64,000 bases of DNA from GCA-002282575 sp964646525 (GTDB lineage: Bacteria > Pseudomonadota > Gammaproteobacteria > Thiomicrospirales > Thiomicrospiraceae): the NCBI GenBank assembly GCA_964646525.1, contig CAZYER010000001.1:42600-106599 (forward strand). The letters are read 5' to 3'. The notes beneath the pieces are model-generated. The model ran no database searches. It was not told the DNA's origin and saw nothing but the letters and a program-made list of their open reading frames with translations. The translations under genes and the position numbers were made by a program. Shown piece after piece: positions 56,302 to 64,000 of this stretch. The stretch's first letter is position 1. Every line of letters starts with the position of its first letter.

Positions 56302-59300
56302 GTGGCTTTCATATTACCTCAATGGAATCAACAACAACATAAAACACTCTATTGGTCTGGATTAAGCGATGCAGGCATTGCATTAGCGCTAGCTGAATTA
56401 GGCTCATCACTGAATAAACCGCTTCTCGTTATTACCGATAGCGCTCAACAAGCACAACAAGTTGCTAATGAACTCAATTTTTATAGCCTAGAAAGCGCTT
56501 TACTCTTTCCAGACTGGGAAACACTGCCTTACGACCGCTTTTCGCCACATCAAGACATCATTTCAGCGCGACTACAAGCGCTCTATCGTCAAGCGACAAC
56601 GCCACCAAAATTTCTGATAGCACACATCACTACCCTGATGCACCAACTCATTCCATCGAGCTATTTGTTAAGCCGCAGCTTTGTTCTTTCAACGGGTCAA
56701 TCAATTGATCGCCATGAGTTTACCCGCAACCTAGAAAACAATGGTTATCAACGCGTTGGTCAAGTGATGGAACATGGAGAGTATGCCTTGCGAGGTGCTT
56801 TACTCGACGTATTCCCGATGGGTGGAGAAATGCCGCTGCGAATTGACTGGTTAGATGATGAGATAGACTCACTTCGAGAATTTGATGTTAGCACGCAACT
56901 AACAACTCAACGCATCGACTCTATAACCTTATTACCAGCAAAAGAATACCCGCTCGATGCAGATAGCATTAACCTCTTTCGTCAACAATGGCGCGATGCC
57001 TTTCCCGACAGTAACACTCGCACCAACTGGCTTTATCAAGCGGTTTCTAAGGGGCAAAACGCCAGTGGCTTAGAGTATTACTTACCCTTATTCTTTGAAC
57101 AACTTAGCGCCATTACTGACTATCTCACCGCTGACACACACCTAGTTTGGGTTGGTCAAGTAGTGAGTTCAGCGGAAGCTTTTTATCGGGATGTGGAAGA
57201 GCGTTACAGTATCGGCAAACTCGACCCCAATCACCCGCTATTACCACCCGATCGCGGTTTCCTAGCTGCAAACGATTTGTTAGGACGCATGAAGCCCTAT
57301 TACCGCATCGAACTCACTAGCGAAACTAAAGCCGACAATAGCCAACACTGGCTGATGAAACCTCTTCCCGATCTCAGTATCGATCCTAGTCGAAGTGATG
57401 CGCTATGGCGACTCGCCGACTGGCTGCCCAAGCTAGATAGCAACACTAAAGTGTTATTGGTTGCCGAATCCGTCGGACGACGAGAAGTACTGATTGAGCT
57501 GCTACAAAAATCTCAACTCAAAGCAATGCGTGCAGAAAGCTGGTCAGACTTTCTAACGGCAGAAGCGGCTGGACTCTATCTAACTGTTGCTCCACTTACC
57601 CAGAATATGTGGTTAGATAACCTTGTTGTCATTAGTGAAGTTTCACTTTACACCAGCCAAGTAAGGCAAACACGGCGACGTAAACGCAGTGCACATCAAG
57701 ACTTTACCGATGGTATTCGTTCACTTGCTGAGCTAGATATAGGCTCGCCCGTCGTGCATCTAGAACATGGTGTAGGTCGATATGGTGGCTTAGAAACCCT
57801 AACGCTTAGTGATATTCCGCGTGAATTTGTTGCACTGGAATATGCAGGTGGTGACAAGCTATATGTCCCAATTACGAATCTACACCTGATTAGTCGGTAT
57901 GCTGGAGCCGATGCTGATCATGCACCTTGGCATAAACTAGGCAACGATCGCTGGAGCAAAGCACGTAAGCAAGCGATTGAAAAAGTACGCGATGTCGCTG
58001 CTGAATTACTCGATCTTTATGCGGCGCGTGAAGCGCGTCGCGGCCACGCCTTTGCCGATGCCGGTGCTGACTATCTGCGCTTCAGTGCGGGCTTTGCTTT
58101 CGAAACCACACCCGACCAACAAAACGCCATTGATGCGGTCATTGCAGATATGCAATCGCCCCGTCCGATGGATCGTTTGGTCTGTGGTGATGTTGGTTTT
58201 GGCAAAACAGAGGTTGCTATGCGTGCCGCTTTTATGGCGGTACATGGAGGTAAACAAGTCGTCGTACTGGTTCCAACAACCTTATTGGCCAATCAACATT
58301 TACAAAACTTTCGCGACCGCTTTGCCGACTGGCCAGTCAAAATTGAATCACTATCGCGTTTCGGCGGCTCCAGCAATCAGTCCAGAGTTATTGAACAAAT
58401 CGCTGAAGGCAAGGTAGATATCGTCATTGGCACGCATAAGTTATTGCAAAGCGATATGCGTTACCACGATTTAGGACTCATTATTATCGATGAGGAACAT
58501 CGCTTTGGCGTTAAACAAAAAGAATTCTTAAAAAGCCTGCGCACACAGGTGGACATTCTCGCCATGACCGCCACGCCGATTCCACGTACCCTTTCAATGG
58601 CTTTTGCTCAATTGAGAGACATGTCGATTATCGCCACACCGCCTGCAAAACGTCAGTCCATTCAAACGTTCGTGCAAGATTGGAATCCAGCATTAGCCAA
58701 AGAAGCTTGCACCCGTGAGCTACGTCGTGGTGGTCAGGTTTACGTACTCTTCAACGATGTCGAACGCATGCCCGCTTTTGTAGAAGAATTAACCCAACTC
58801 ATGCCCGACGCTCGTATTGCCATGGCGCACGGACAAATGCCCGAACGAGAATTGGAACGAGTGATGCGCGATTTTTATCACCAGCAATACAATATTCTTG
58901 TTTCTACCACCATTATCGAAACTGGAATCGACATCCCTAATGCCAACACTATCCTCATTCATCGCGCTGACAAGTTTGGTCTTGCCCAATTACATCAATT
59001 ACGGGGGCGAGTCGGACGCTCACATCACAAAGCCTATGCCTACTTATTTACCCCACCAAAGGAAGCATTAAGCAGTGATGCCGTCAAACGTCTTGAAGCC
59101 ATTACACGTCACGATCAACTCGGTTCAGGCTTCGCACTCGCTAGCCAAGACCTAGAAATTCGCGGTGCGGGTGAACTATTGGGTCACGAACAAAGTGGTC
59201 AAATGCACGAAATTGGTTTTGAACTCTATACACAACTACTGAACAAGGCGGTACGCGCCTATCGTCGTGGAGAAGTACCTAATTTAGAAGACAATAACGA

Positions 59301-59739
59301 CAATTGTGATGTGGATCTTGGCATCCCCGCACTCATACCCGATGACTATTTGCCCGACATCTCTGCTCGTTTAGTACTCTATAAGCGTATCAATGCCGCT
59401 GAAGACCAAGCCGATCTGCATCAACTACAAGTCGAAATGGTGAACCGTTTTGGCTTATTACCCGATGCATGTAAGAACCTATTTTCCATTATGCAACTGA
59501 AACATCGCGCCATGAGCTTAGGCATTCACAAAATCGAAGGCAGCGCAAATCATATTAAACTGCATTTTTTAGCAAAAACTTCGGTCGATCCCATGAAACT
59601 GATCAAGTTGATTCAGCAACAACCAAAAATCTATAAACTAGATGGACCAAACAAGTTAAAATGGTTGGGAAACATCAGTGCTGCCACCGACCGGCTAAAA
59701 GCGGTTGATGAACTGTTAATGCAACTCAGCACCACTTAG
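56302..59739 (+). CDS. mfd: Mfd, transcription-repair coupling factor
   Basis: Mfd removes RNA polymerase stalled at DNA lesions and recruits UvrA. The 1145-residue protein (E. coli 1148) has the N-terminal UvrB-like module (LLFPDWETLPYDRFSPHQD near 68-86) and the RNA polymerase interaction domain near 475-545 (SPVVHLEHGVGRYGGLE). The RecG-like translocase has Walker A CGDVGFGKTEVA near 630-641, the DEEH box (730-733), and QLRGRVGRS, followed by the C-terminal TRCF domain. The start is GTG 56302, with GGA eight bases upstream. It is followed by csiV after 10 bases. Confidence 0.96.
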   Translation: MAFILPQWNQQQHKTLYWSGLSDAGIALALAELGSSLNKPLLVITDSAQQAQQVANELNFYSLESALLFPDWETLPYDRFSPHQDIISARLQALYRQATTPPKFLIAHITTLMHQLIPSSYLLSRSFVLSTGQSIDRHEFTRNLENNGYQRVGQVMEHGEYALRGALLDVFPMGGEMPLRIDWLDDEIDSLREFDVSTQLTTQRIDSITLLPAKEYPLDADSINLFRQQWRDAFPDSNTRTNWLYQAVSKGQNASGLEYYLPLFFEQLSAITDYLTADTHLVWVGQVVSSAEAFYRDVEERYSIGKLDPNHPLLPPDRGFLAANDLLGRMKPYYRIELTSETKADNSQHWLMKPLPDLSIDPSRSDALWRLADWLPKLDSNTKVLLVAESVGRREVLIELLQKSQLKAMRAESWSDFLTAEAAGLYLTVAPLTQNMWLDNLVVISEVSLYTSQVRQTRRRKRSAHQDFTDGIRSLAELDIGSPVVHLEHGVGRYGGLETLTLSDIPREFVALEYAGGDKLYVPITNLHLISRYAGADADHAPWHKLGNDRWSKARKQAIEKVRDVAAELLDLYAAREARRGHAFADAGADYLRFSAGFAFETTPDQQNAIDAVIADMQSPRPMDRLVCGDVGFGKTEVAMRAAFMAVHGGKQVVVLVPTTLLANQHLQNFRDRFADWPVKIESLSRFGGSSNQSRVIEQIAEGKVDIVIGTHKLLQSDMRYHDLGLIIIDEEHRFGVKQKEFLKSLRTQVDILAMTATPIPRTLSMAFAQLRDMSIIATPPAKRQSIQTFVQDWNPALAKEACTRELRRGGQVYVLFNDVERMPAFVEELTQLMPDARIAMAHGQMPERELERVMRDFYHQQYNILVSTTIIETGIDIPNANTILIHRADKFGLAQLHQLRGRVGRSHHKAYAYLFTPPKEALSSDAVKRLEAITRHDQLGSGFALASQDLEIRGAGELLGHEQSGQMHEIGFELYTQLLNKAVRAYRRGEVPNLEDNNDNCDVDLGIPALIPDDYLPDISARLVLYKRINAAEDQADLHQLQVEMVNRFGLLPDACKNLFSIMQLKHRAMSLGIHKIEGSANHIKLHFLAKTSVDPMKLIKLIQQQPKIYKLDGPNKLKWLGNISAATDRLKAVDELLMQLSTT

Positions 59740-59749
59740 TATTTAGAGA

Positions 59750-60376
59750 ATGAGTTTACCCATGATTGCCTCCTGGATTAATACCTTACTGATCATCGTT
59801 ATCCTAGTGTTCGCTAGCTTCTCAAGCGCGCAAGCTTATGTTATTGAAATGATTGTATTTGAATCTAAAAATCCTAATTTATGGTTAAGTGAACACTGGC
59901 CAGCACTACCCGAGCAACTGGATATGAGTGAAAATGACCTATCACTCAGTTCTGCTAGTAGCGGTCGATTATTACTGAATGATTCGCAATTATCCCTGAA
60001 AGAGACAGCACGCAGACTGACCAGTAGCGGTGAGTTTGCCATCCTTGCTCACTTAGCTTGGTCTCAACCAGCAGAATCACGTGAAGCTGCCAAAAACACG
60101 CGTTTACCAGAAGGCATCAGTCGCAACGGACTGCCTTTAACTGGCAAAGTCAAACTCCACAAACAAAAGTTTGAGCATATTATGTTAGAACTACAATGCA
60201 CAAAACAGTTACCCGATTCGGTTGCCTCTGCCTTTGCCGCCAAACAACAATTACCGTTATCGGTCATAGGTCAACAATGGCGTTTTCGATTGCAAGAAGC
60301 ACGCAAAGTTAAACTCAACGAACTACAGTATTTCGACCATCCTATGTGTGGCGTATTACTTGTGGTTCGCCCATAA
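59750..60376 (+). CDS. CsiV-like periplasmic protein
   Basis: The 208-residue precursor has a signal peptide (to about SAQA at 29) and starts its mature part YVIEMIVFESKN, the hallmark of the CsiV family. CsiV is a peptidoglycan-binding protein needed for cell shape with non-canonical D-amino acids in Vibrio. Gammaproteobacteria commonly encode it right after mfd, as here. ATG 59750 or 59762 may be the start. murB begins about 20 bases after its stop. Confidence 0.75.
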   Translation: MSLPMIASWINTLLIIVILVFASFSSAQAYVIEMIVFESKNPNLWLSEHWPALPEQLDMSENDLSLSSASSGRLLLNDSQLSLKETARRLTSSGEFAILAHLAWSQPAESREAAKNTRLPEGISRNGLPLTGKVKLHKQKFEHIMLELQCTKQLPDSVASAFAAKQQLPLSVIGQQWRFRLQEARKVKLNELQYFDHPMCGVLLVVRP

Positions 60377-60396
60377 ACCAATTGCAGATCAACACT

Positions 60397-61425
60397 ATGT
60401 ATCTTTATGCCAATTATGAGCTCAAACAACGCAATACCTTTGGTGTTTCATGTAAAGCACACTACTTTGCTGAAGTTAAACATGCCAGTGCCATTCCTAC
60501 TCTACGACAAGACCCTAAGCTGGCTTCATTACCTTGGATGATCATGGGCGGTGGTAGTAATTTACTCCTCACTCATGACCTTGACGCACTGGTGCTAAGT
60601 TGTAATTACGACGAAATTAAAATTGTTAAAGAAGATCAGCATTCTGTATGGTTATCGGTAGGAGCTGGACGGTCTTGGCACGAGTTGGTCACTTATACCG
60701 TTGAACAAGGCTGGTGGGGCCTAGAAAACCTTGCCCTAATTCCGGGTAAAGTGGGTGCCGCTCCCGTTCAAAACATTGGCGCTTATGGTGCTGAAGTTCA
60801 AGATACCATCACTCGCATTCAAAGTTTTGACTTACGCGATGGCCGCCGTGTAGAGCTACGCAAAAATGAATGTAACTTTGCTTATCGAGACAGTATCTTC
60901 AAGCATGAGTTAGCCAATCGAGTACTTATACATCGTGTTACCTTCCGCTTGTTAAAACAAAGCACTCCGAATCTGGTACACGAACCTTTACACGAAGCCA
61001 TGTTTAGCAACAATCCCGGTCTTAAATTGGAAGATTTTAGCCCACGCATGGTCTACGATGCCGTCATTAACCTTCGTCAACAACGCATTCCAGATCCAGC
61101 CGTATTGGGTAGCGCGGGCAGCTTTTTCAAAAATCCGACCATTACGCTGAAACATTTTCAGCAATTACAGCAACACTATCCCGACATTCCTGGACATAAA
61201 TTAACGAATGGCTACATTAAAGTTCCAGCTGCTTGGCTTATAGAAAAGGCACAATGGAAAGGAAGACGCGTTGATGAAGTTGGAACTTATTACAAACACG
61301 CGCTGATTTTGGTTAACTATGGCAAAGCCAGTGGTAAAGATATCTTAAGCGTAGCAGAAATGATTCGTGAATCAGTCATTAACCACTTCTCTATCTCGTT
61401 AGAAAAAGAAGTGGTTGTTTGGTAG
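60397..61425 (+). CDS. murB: UDP-N-acetylenolpyruvoylglucosamine reductase
   Basis: This FAD enzyme reduces the enolpyruvyl group to make UDP-MurNAc for peptidoglycan. From ATG 60397 it has 342 residues, equal to E. coli MurB (type I). Landmarks are YELKQRNTFGVSCKA near the start, GGGSNLLLT (FAD binding), GLENLALIPGKVGAAPVQNIGAYGAE and GSAGSFFKNP with the catalytic Ser region. Earlier in-frame ATG 60346 would overlap csiV. Confidence 0.95.
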   Translation: MYLYANYELKQRNTFGVSCKAHYFAEVKHASAIPTLRQDPKLASLPWMIMGGGSNLLLTHDLDALVLSCNYDEIKIVKEDQHSVWLSVGAGRSWHELVTYTVEQGWWGLENLALIPGKVGAAPVQNIGAYGAEVQDTITRIQSFDLRDGRRVELRKNECNFAYRDSIFKHELANRVLIHRVTFRLLKQSTPNLVHEPLHEAMFSNNPGLKLEDFSPRMVYDAVINLRQQRIPDPAVLGSAGSFFKNPTITLKHFQQLQQHYPDIPGHKLTNGYIKVPAAWLIEKAQWKGRRVDEVGTYYKHALILVNYGKASGKDILSVAEMIRESVINHFSISLEKEVVVW

Positions 61426-61432
61426 TAGGCAC

Positions 61433-61864
61433 TTAAAAAGCGGCTAAAGCAAAAGGCATTAAGGTAACCATCGCCAATAGCATTGCCACCCATGCACGTT
61501 GCTGACCCGCTAACACACCCATAAAACCACCAATGAAAGCCACTGGAGCGGCTAACCAAGCAATAGGAGGGAAAACGAAAGCAAAACCTGCAGCAATCAC
61601 ACCCGCCACCATAGCAATCGTTGTGGTATTACCTGGATGGTAAATTAAGGTGTTGCGCATATCAACAGGCAAGTTGCGAGCCGACTCGGCACGAATAAAC
61701 AGTTGCTGGAATTGCTCTTTCGTTAAGGGTTTATCCCGCTCATTTTCAGCCAAACCCAAAGTTACTTTACCTTCTTGGTAGAGTTGAAAAACCAATTCAT
61801 CCCAACCTGCATCCTCTGGCAACCGATCAATCAGTTGCTTCATCTCATTTTTTGATACTTTCAT
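61433..61864 (-). CDS. Hypothetical small membrane protein
   Basis: From ATG 61864 (GAGGAA just upstream) the protein has 143 residues. The N-terminal 80 are soluble and acidic (KQLIDRLPEDAGWDELVFQLY, then LTKEQFQQLFIRAE). The C-terminal part has two or three Ala/Gly-rich hydrophobic segments at about 82-100, 102-120 and 124-142. I do not recognise a family. A longer reading to 61936 has no ribosome site. It is convergent with murB and divergent from rpoN. Confidence 0.65.
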   Translation of the reverse strand: MKVSKNEMKQLIDRLPEDAGWDELVFQLYQEGKVTLGLAENERDKPLTKEQFQQLFIRAESARNLPVDMRNTLIYHPGNTTTIAMVAGVIAAGFAFVFPPIAWLAAPVAFIGGFMGVLAGQQRAWVAMLLAMVTLMPFALAAF

Positions 61865-61982
61865 GAGTTCCTCATTGTTAAACTTTACCCCTAGGGCAAC
61901 AAGCGTATTATAATGCACGTATAACAAATAACGCATCTTATTGTGACAAACGCCAAAAATCGTTTTACAAGGAAAGTATCAC

Positions 61983-63542
61983 ATGGCCATGTTGCCAGGA
62001 TTACAGTTTAACGTCAGCCAACAGCTCAAGCTCACGCCGCAACTGCAACAATCAATTAAGATTTTGCAGCACTCAGCTATTGAACTTCAAGAAGCAATTA
62101 GTGAAGCCTTAGACAGTAATATCATGCTCGAACTGGAAATGGACGATGATAGCACTTCATCCCCTAACGAATCAGCTGAATTGACGAACTTTGATGATAT
62201 TGATGCGGATACGGAATTTGACACATTAAGTGAATTTAATAGTGTAAGCGACGATCACTCTATAGATCATCGCAATAATCTAACTGACAATCTGGATTGT
62301 CAGTGGGATGACTTGTTCGACAAAGATGGCAATGAAGCACCTGTTCAACAGAGTGAATTTGAAGATTTTTCGGTTACCTCTCATCACGAAAATGATGACT
62401 ACACCCCTGCAGAAAGCTATACTGCTGCGCATGAAGACCTGTACAGTCATCTCAAATGGCAAGTAGATACCTTCACTTGGGGAACAGATATTCAACAAGC
62501 CATTGCCTACTATCTCATTGACTTAATAGACGAACAAGGCTATTTGAGTAGCGATTTAGATCAAGTGATTGAAGCCATCAGCGAGAATGAGGTCTTTACG
62601 CCCAACGAAGATGATATTGAAACTGTATTAACATTGATTCAAGATAACTTTGATCCAGCTGGTGTCGGTGCTCGCTCTATCCAAGAATGTTTGCTGATTC
62701 AACTTAAAGGCATGCTGCCACAAACTGCATTGATTGATACCACGATTCGCATGCTCAGCGAACGCTTTGACTGGTTTGCACATGGTGATTTTACGCGATT
62801 AAAACGTGTTTATGGACTCGATGAAGCGAGCTGGATCTCATTGATGGGTCTTATCCAATCTCTCAACCCTAAACCAGGCTTGAGTTTTGCCGACAGTGAA
62901 CGAGAGGTTATTATTCCCGACCTCATCATCAAACGTGATAAAAAAGGTTGGAAGGTTGAACTGAATCCCAATGCTTACCCACGCGTTCGCGTAAACAACG
63001 AATATGTAGACCTGCTCAAACACCTAGACAAATCCAGTCGCAGCCAAGAACAAGCCGAAGCAATGAAAGAAAAGCTGTTAGAAGCACGAGGACTCATTAA
63101 AAGCATTCAAAGTCGCGGGGAAACACTGCTCAAAGTAGGAGCTTATCTCGTTGCCGAACAAGCCAAATTCCTAGATGAAGGCGATGTTGCCATGAAGCCT
63201 TTGGTACTTCGCGATGTTGCCGATGCACTCGGTCTGCATGAATCGACGATTTCACGTGCCACCACACAAAAATACATGCAAACACCACGGGGCACTTATG
63301 AGCTCAAATACTTTTTTTCTAGTAGCGTGAGTCAATACGGTCCGCAAGATCAATCAGCGGTTGCCATCAAAGCACGCATTAAACAGCTAATTGATGCCGA
63401 GGACCCTAAAAAGCCCATCAGCGATCAAGATTTAGTCGACAAACTGGAAAGCATGAAAATCAGTGTTGCACGAAGAACAGTAGCCAAATACAGAGAAGCT
63501 ATGGGAATTCCATCCTCCTCGCAACGTAAAGTCAGACGCTGA
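61983..63542 (+). CDS. rpoN: RpoN, RNA polymerase sigma-54 factor
   Basis: Sigma-54 directs transcription that needs enhancer-binding ATPases (nitrogen, motility, other regulons). The 519-residue protein has the Gln/Leu-rich activator region I (about 1-50: SQQLKLTPQLQQSIKILQ). A long acidic region II (about 50-160, very rich in Asp, Glu, Ser) follows, then the core-binding domain, the helix-turn-helix near 400-420 (LGLHESTISRATTQKYM) and the RpoN box ARRTVAKYRE near residue 500. The usual lptB and hpf neighbours are absent here. Confidence 0.96.
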   Translation: MAMLPGLQFNVSQQLKLTPQLQQSIKILQHSAIELQEAISEALDSNIMLELEMDDDSTSSPNESAELTNFDDIDADTEFDTLSEFNSVSDDHSIDHRNNLTDNLDCQWDDLFDKDGNEAPVQQSEFEDFSVTSHHENDDYTPAESYTAAHEDLYSHLKWQVDTFTWGTDIQQAIAYYLIDLIDEQGYLSSDLDQVIEAISENEVFTPNEDDIETVLTLIQDNFDPAGVGARSIQECLLIQLKGMLPQTALIDTTIRMLSERFDWFAHGDFTRLKRVYGLDEASWISLMGLIQSLNPKPGLSFADSEREVIIPDLIIKRDKKGWKVELNPNAYPRVRVNNEYVDLLKHLDKSSRSQEQAEAMKEKLLEARGLIKSIQSRGETLLKVGAYLVAEQAKFLDEGDVAMKPLVLRDVADALGLHESTISRATTQKYMQTPRGTYELKYFFSSSVSQYGPQDQSAVAIKARIKQLIDAEDPKKPISDQDLVDKLESMKISVARRTVAKYREAMGIPSSSQRKVRR

Positions 63543-63604
63543 TCGTAAGCTTGCTGCGTGGTCAAATAAACAGCATCAAGCGAGCACTCTAAATAAGTCG
63601 AAGC

Positions 63605-64000
63605 TTAAGCAAACTTAGTATTAGCTGCTTCAATTTCATCTACCACCCGATTACGCCCTGTTCTTTTAGCAACATAGAGCGCATTGTCAGCGCGATTAAT
63701 AAAATCAGTAACCATCTCACCTTTACGATAAGTTGAAACACCAATCGAGGCCGTAAACTTTAGTGTATCTTGTGTGTTACGTAATTTTAGATTGGTATCT
63801 TGTAGTAATTTACGTAATTTTTCAGCAAAGGCATAAGCATTGCTGGCACTAGTCTGAGGCAATAATAGAATAAACTCCTCTCCACCAAAACGACCAACAA
63901 AGTCTTGCCCTTTACTGGATTGCTGTAAGAGTTTAGCAATGAAACGCAACACACTATCCCCTACCATATGACCGTGCTGGTCATTAATACGTTTGAAATA
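63605..64000 (-). CDS. Diguanylate cyclase (GGDEF domain), C-terminal part
   Basis: This fragment runs off the right edge; the start is outside the window. It contains most of a GGDEF domain: the FKRINDQHGHMVGD metal/GTP segment, the active-site loop RFGGEEF, and the terminal ASIGVSTY and ADNALYVAKRTGRNRV. The site four residues upstream of the signature reads K-x2-D rather than the R-x2-D of the c-di-GMP inhibitory site, so product inhibition may be weak. Making c-di-GMP is the expected activity. The sensor domain cannot be seen. Confidence 0.88.
   Translation of the reverse strand, partial: YFKRINDQHGHMVGDSVLRFIAKLLQQSSKGQDFVGRFGGEEFILLLPQTSASNAYAFAEKLRKLLQDTNLKLRNTQDTLKFTASIGVSTYRKGEMVTDFINRADNALYVAKRTGRNRVVDEIEAANTKFA

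Overview
The window looks like chromosomal DNA of a sulfur-oxidising gammaproteobacterium with moderate to low GC. I infer a member of the Thiotrichales, such as the Thiomicrospira/Hydrogenovibrio group. The signs are: twin-arginine SoxB (thiosulfate oxidation); a sulfide:quinone oxidoreductase; a CbbY-type HAD phosphatase at the left edge, a family often linked to the Calvin cycle; gamma-type synteny (dksA-gluQ, minCDE, surE-pcm-yqaA-nlpD position, idh-clpS-clpA, dapA-bamC, rluB-yciO); and a tmRNA whose tag reads ANDENFALAA. The genus is not proven. Almost everything is core genome. I see no IS element, prophage, CRISPR array, tRNA or rRNA.

Layout, left to right. 1-1626: cbbY fragment (-), then dksA-gluQ (+) behind a promoter with a GC-rich discriminator. 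1646-7488 (-): a heavy-metal RND efflux operon, czcC-czcB-czcA plus a PII-like gene. 7522-10930 (-): minC-minD-minE, a terminator, and a photolyase. 11138-13760 (-): yoaA and tsaB; 13819-14442 (+): rluA. 14503-20259 (-): pyruvate dehydrogenase aceE-aceF-lpd. 20401-23278: a HAD phosphatase, a small cytochrome c, rluB and yciO. 23403-32576 (+): bcp, phoH, three poorly known small genes, monomeric isocitrate dehydrogenase, a J-domain protein, clpS and clpA.

32636-32985 (-): ssrA (tmRNA). 33057-37640 (-): alaA, hom, thrC and two small genes. alaA is interrupted by a 100-N assembly gap that hides about 115 codons, and a small inverted-repeat element lies between thrC and hom. 37792-43729: an Mth938-like gene (+); surE-pcm-yqaA-lipoprotein (-), with a related repeat in front of yqaA; then smr, recJ and a histidine phosphatase (+). 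43777-46067: a parvulin (+) and soxB (-). 46190-54721 (-): purL, bamC, dapA, lolD with a single lolC/E partner, and a TRIC-type membrane protein. 54846-56141 (-): sulfide:quinone oxidoreductase with a perfect palindrome upstream. 56302-64000: mfd, csiV and murB (+), a small membrane protein (-), rpoN (+), and a partial GGDEF protein (-).

Working together: SoxB and Sqr feed electrons from reduced sulfur into respiration. The pyruvate dehydrogenase genes and NADP-isocitrate dehydrogenase supply carbon skeletons, and alaA, hom, thrC, dapA and purL make amino acids and purines. DksA, tmRNA, ClpAS and RpoN handle stress and global regulation. No wholly new multigene system is evident. The observations most worth checking are a cysteine-rich insert in threonine synthase, a short lipoprotein where nlpD should be, a small structured repeat family, a likely sqr operator, and the PII-like gene in the metal-efflux operon.
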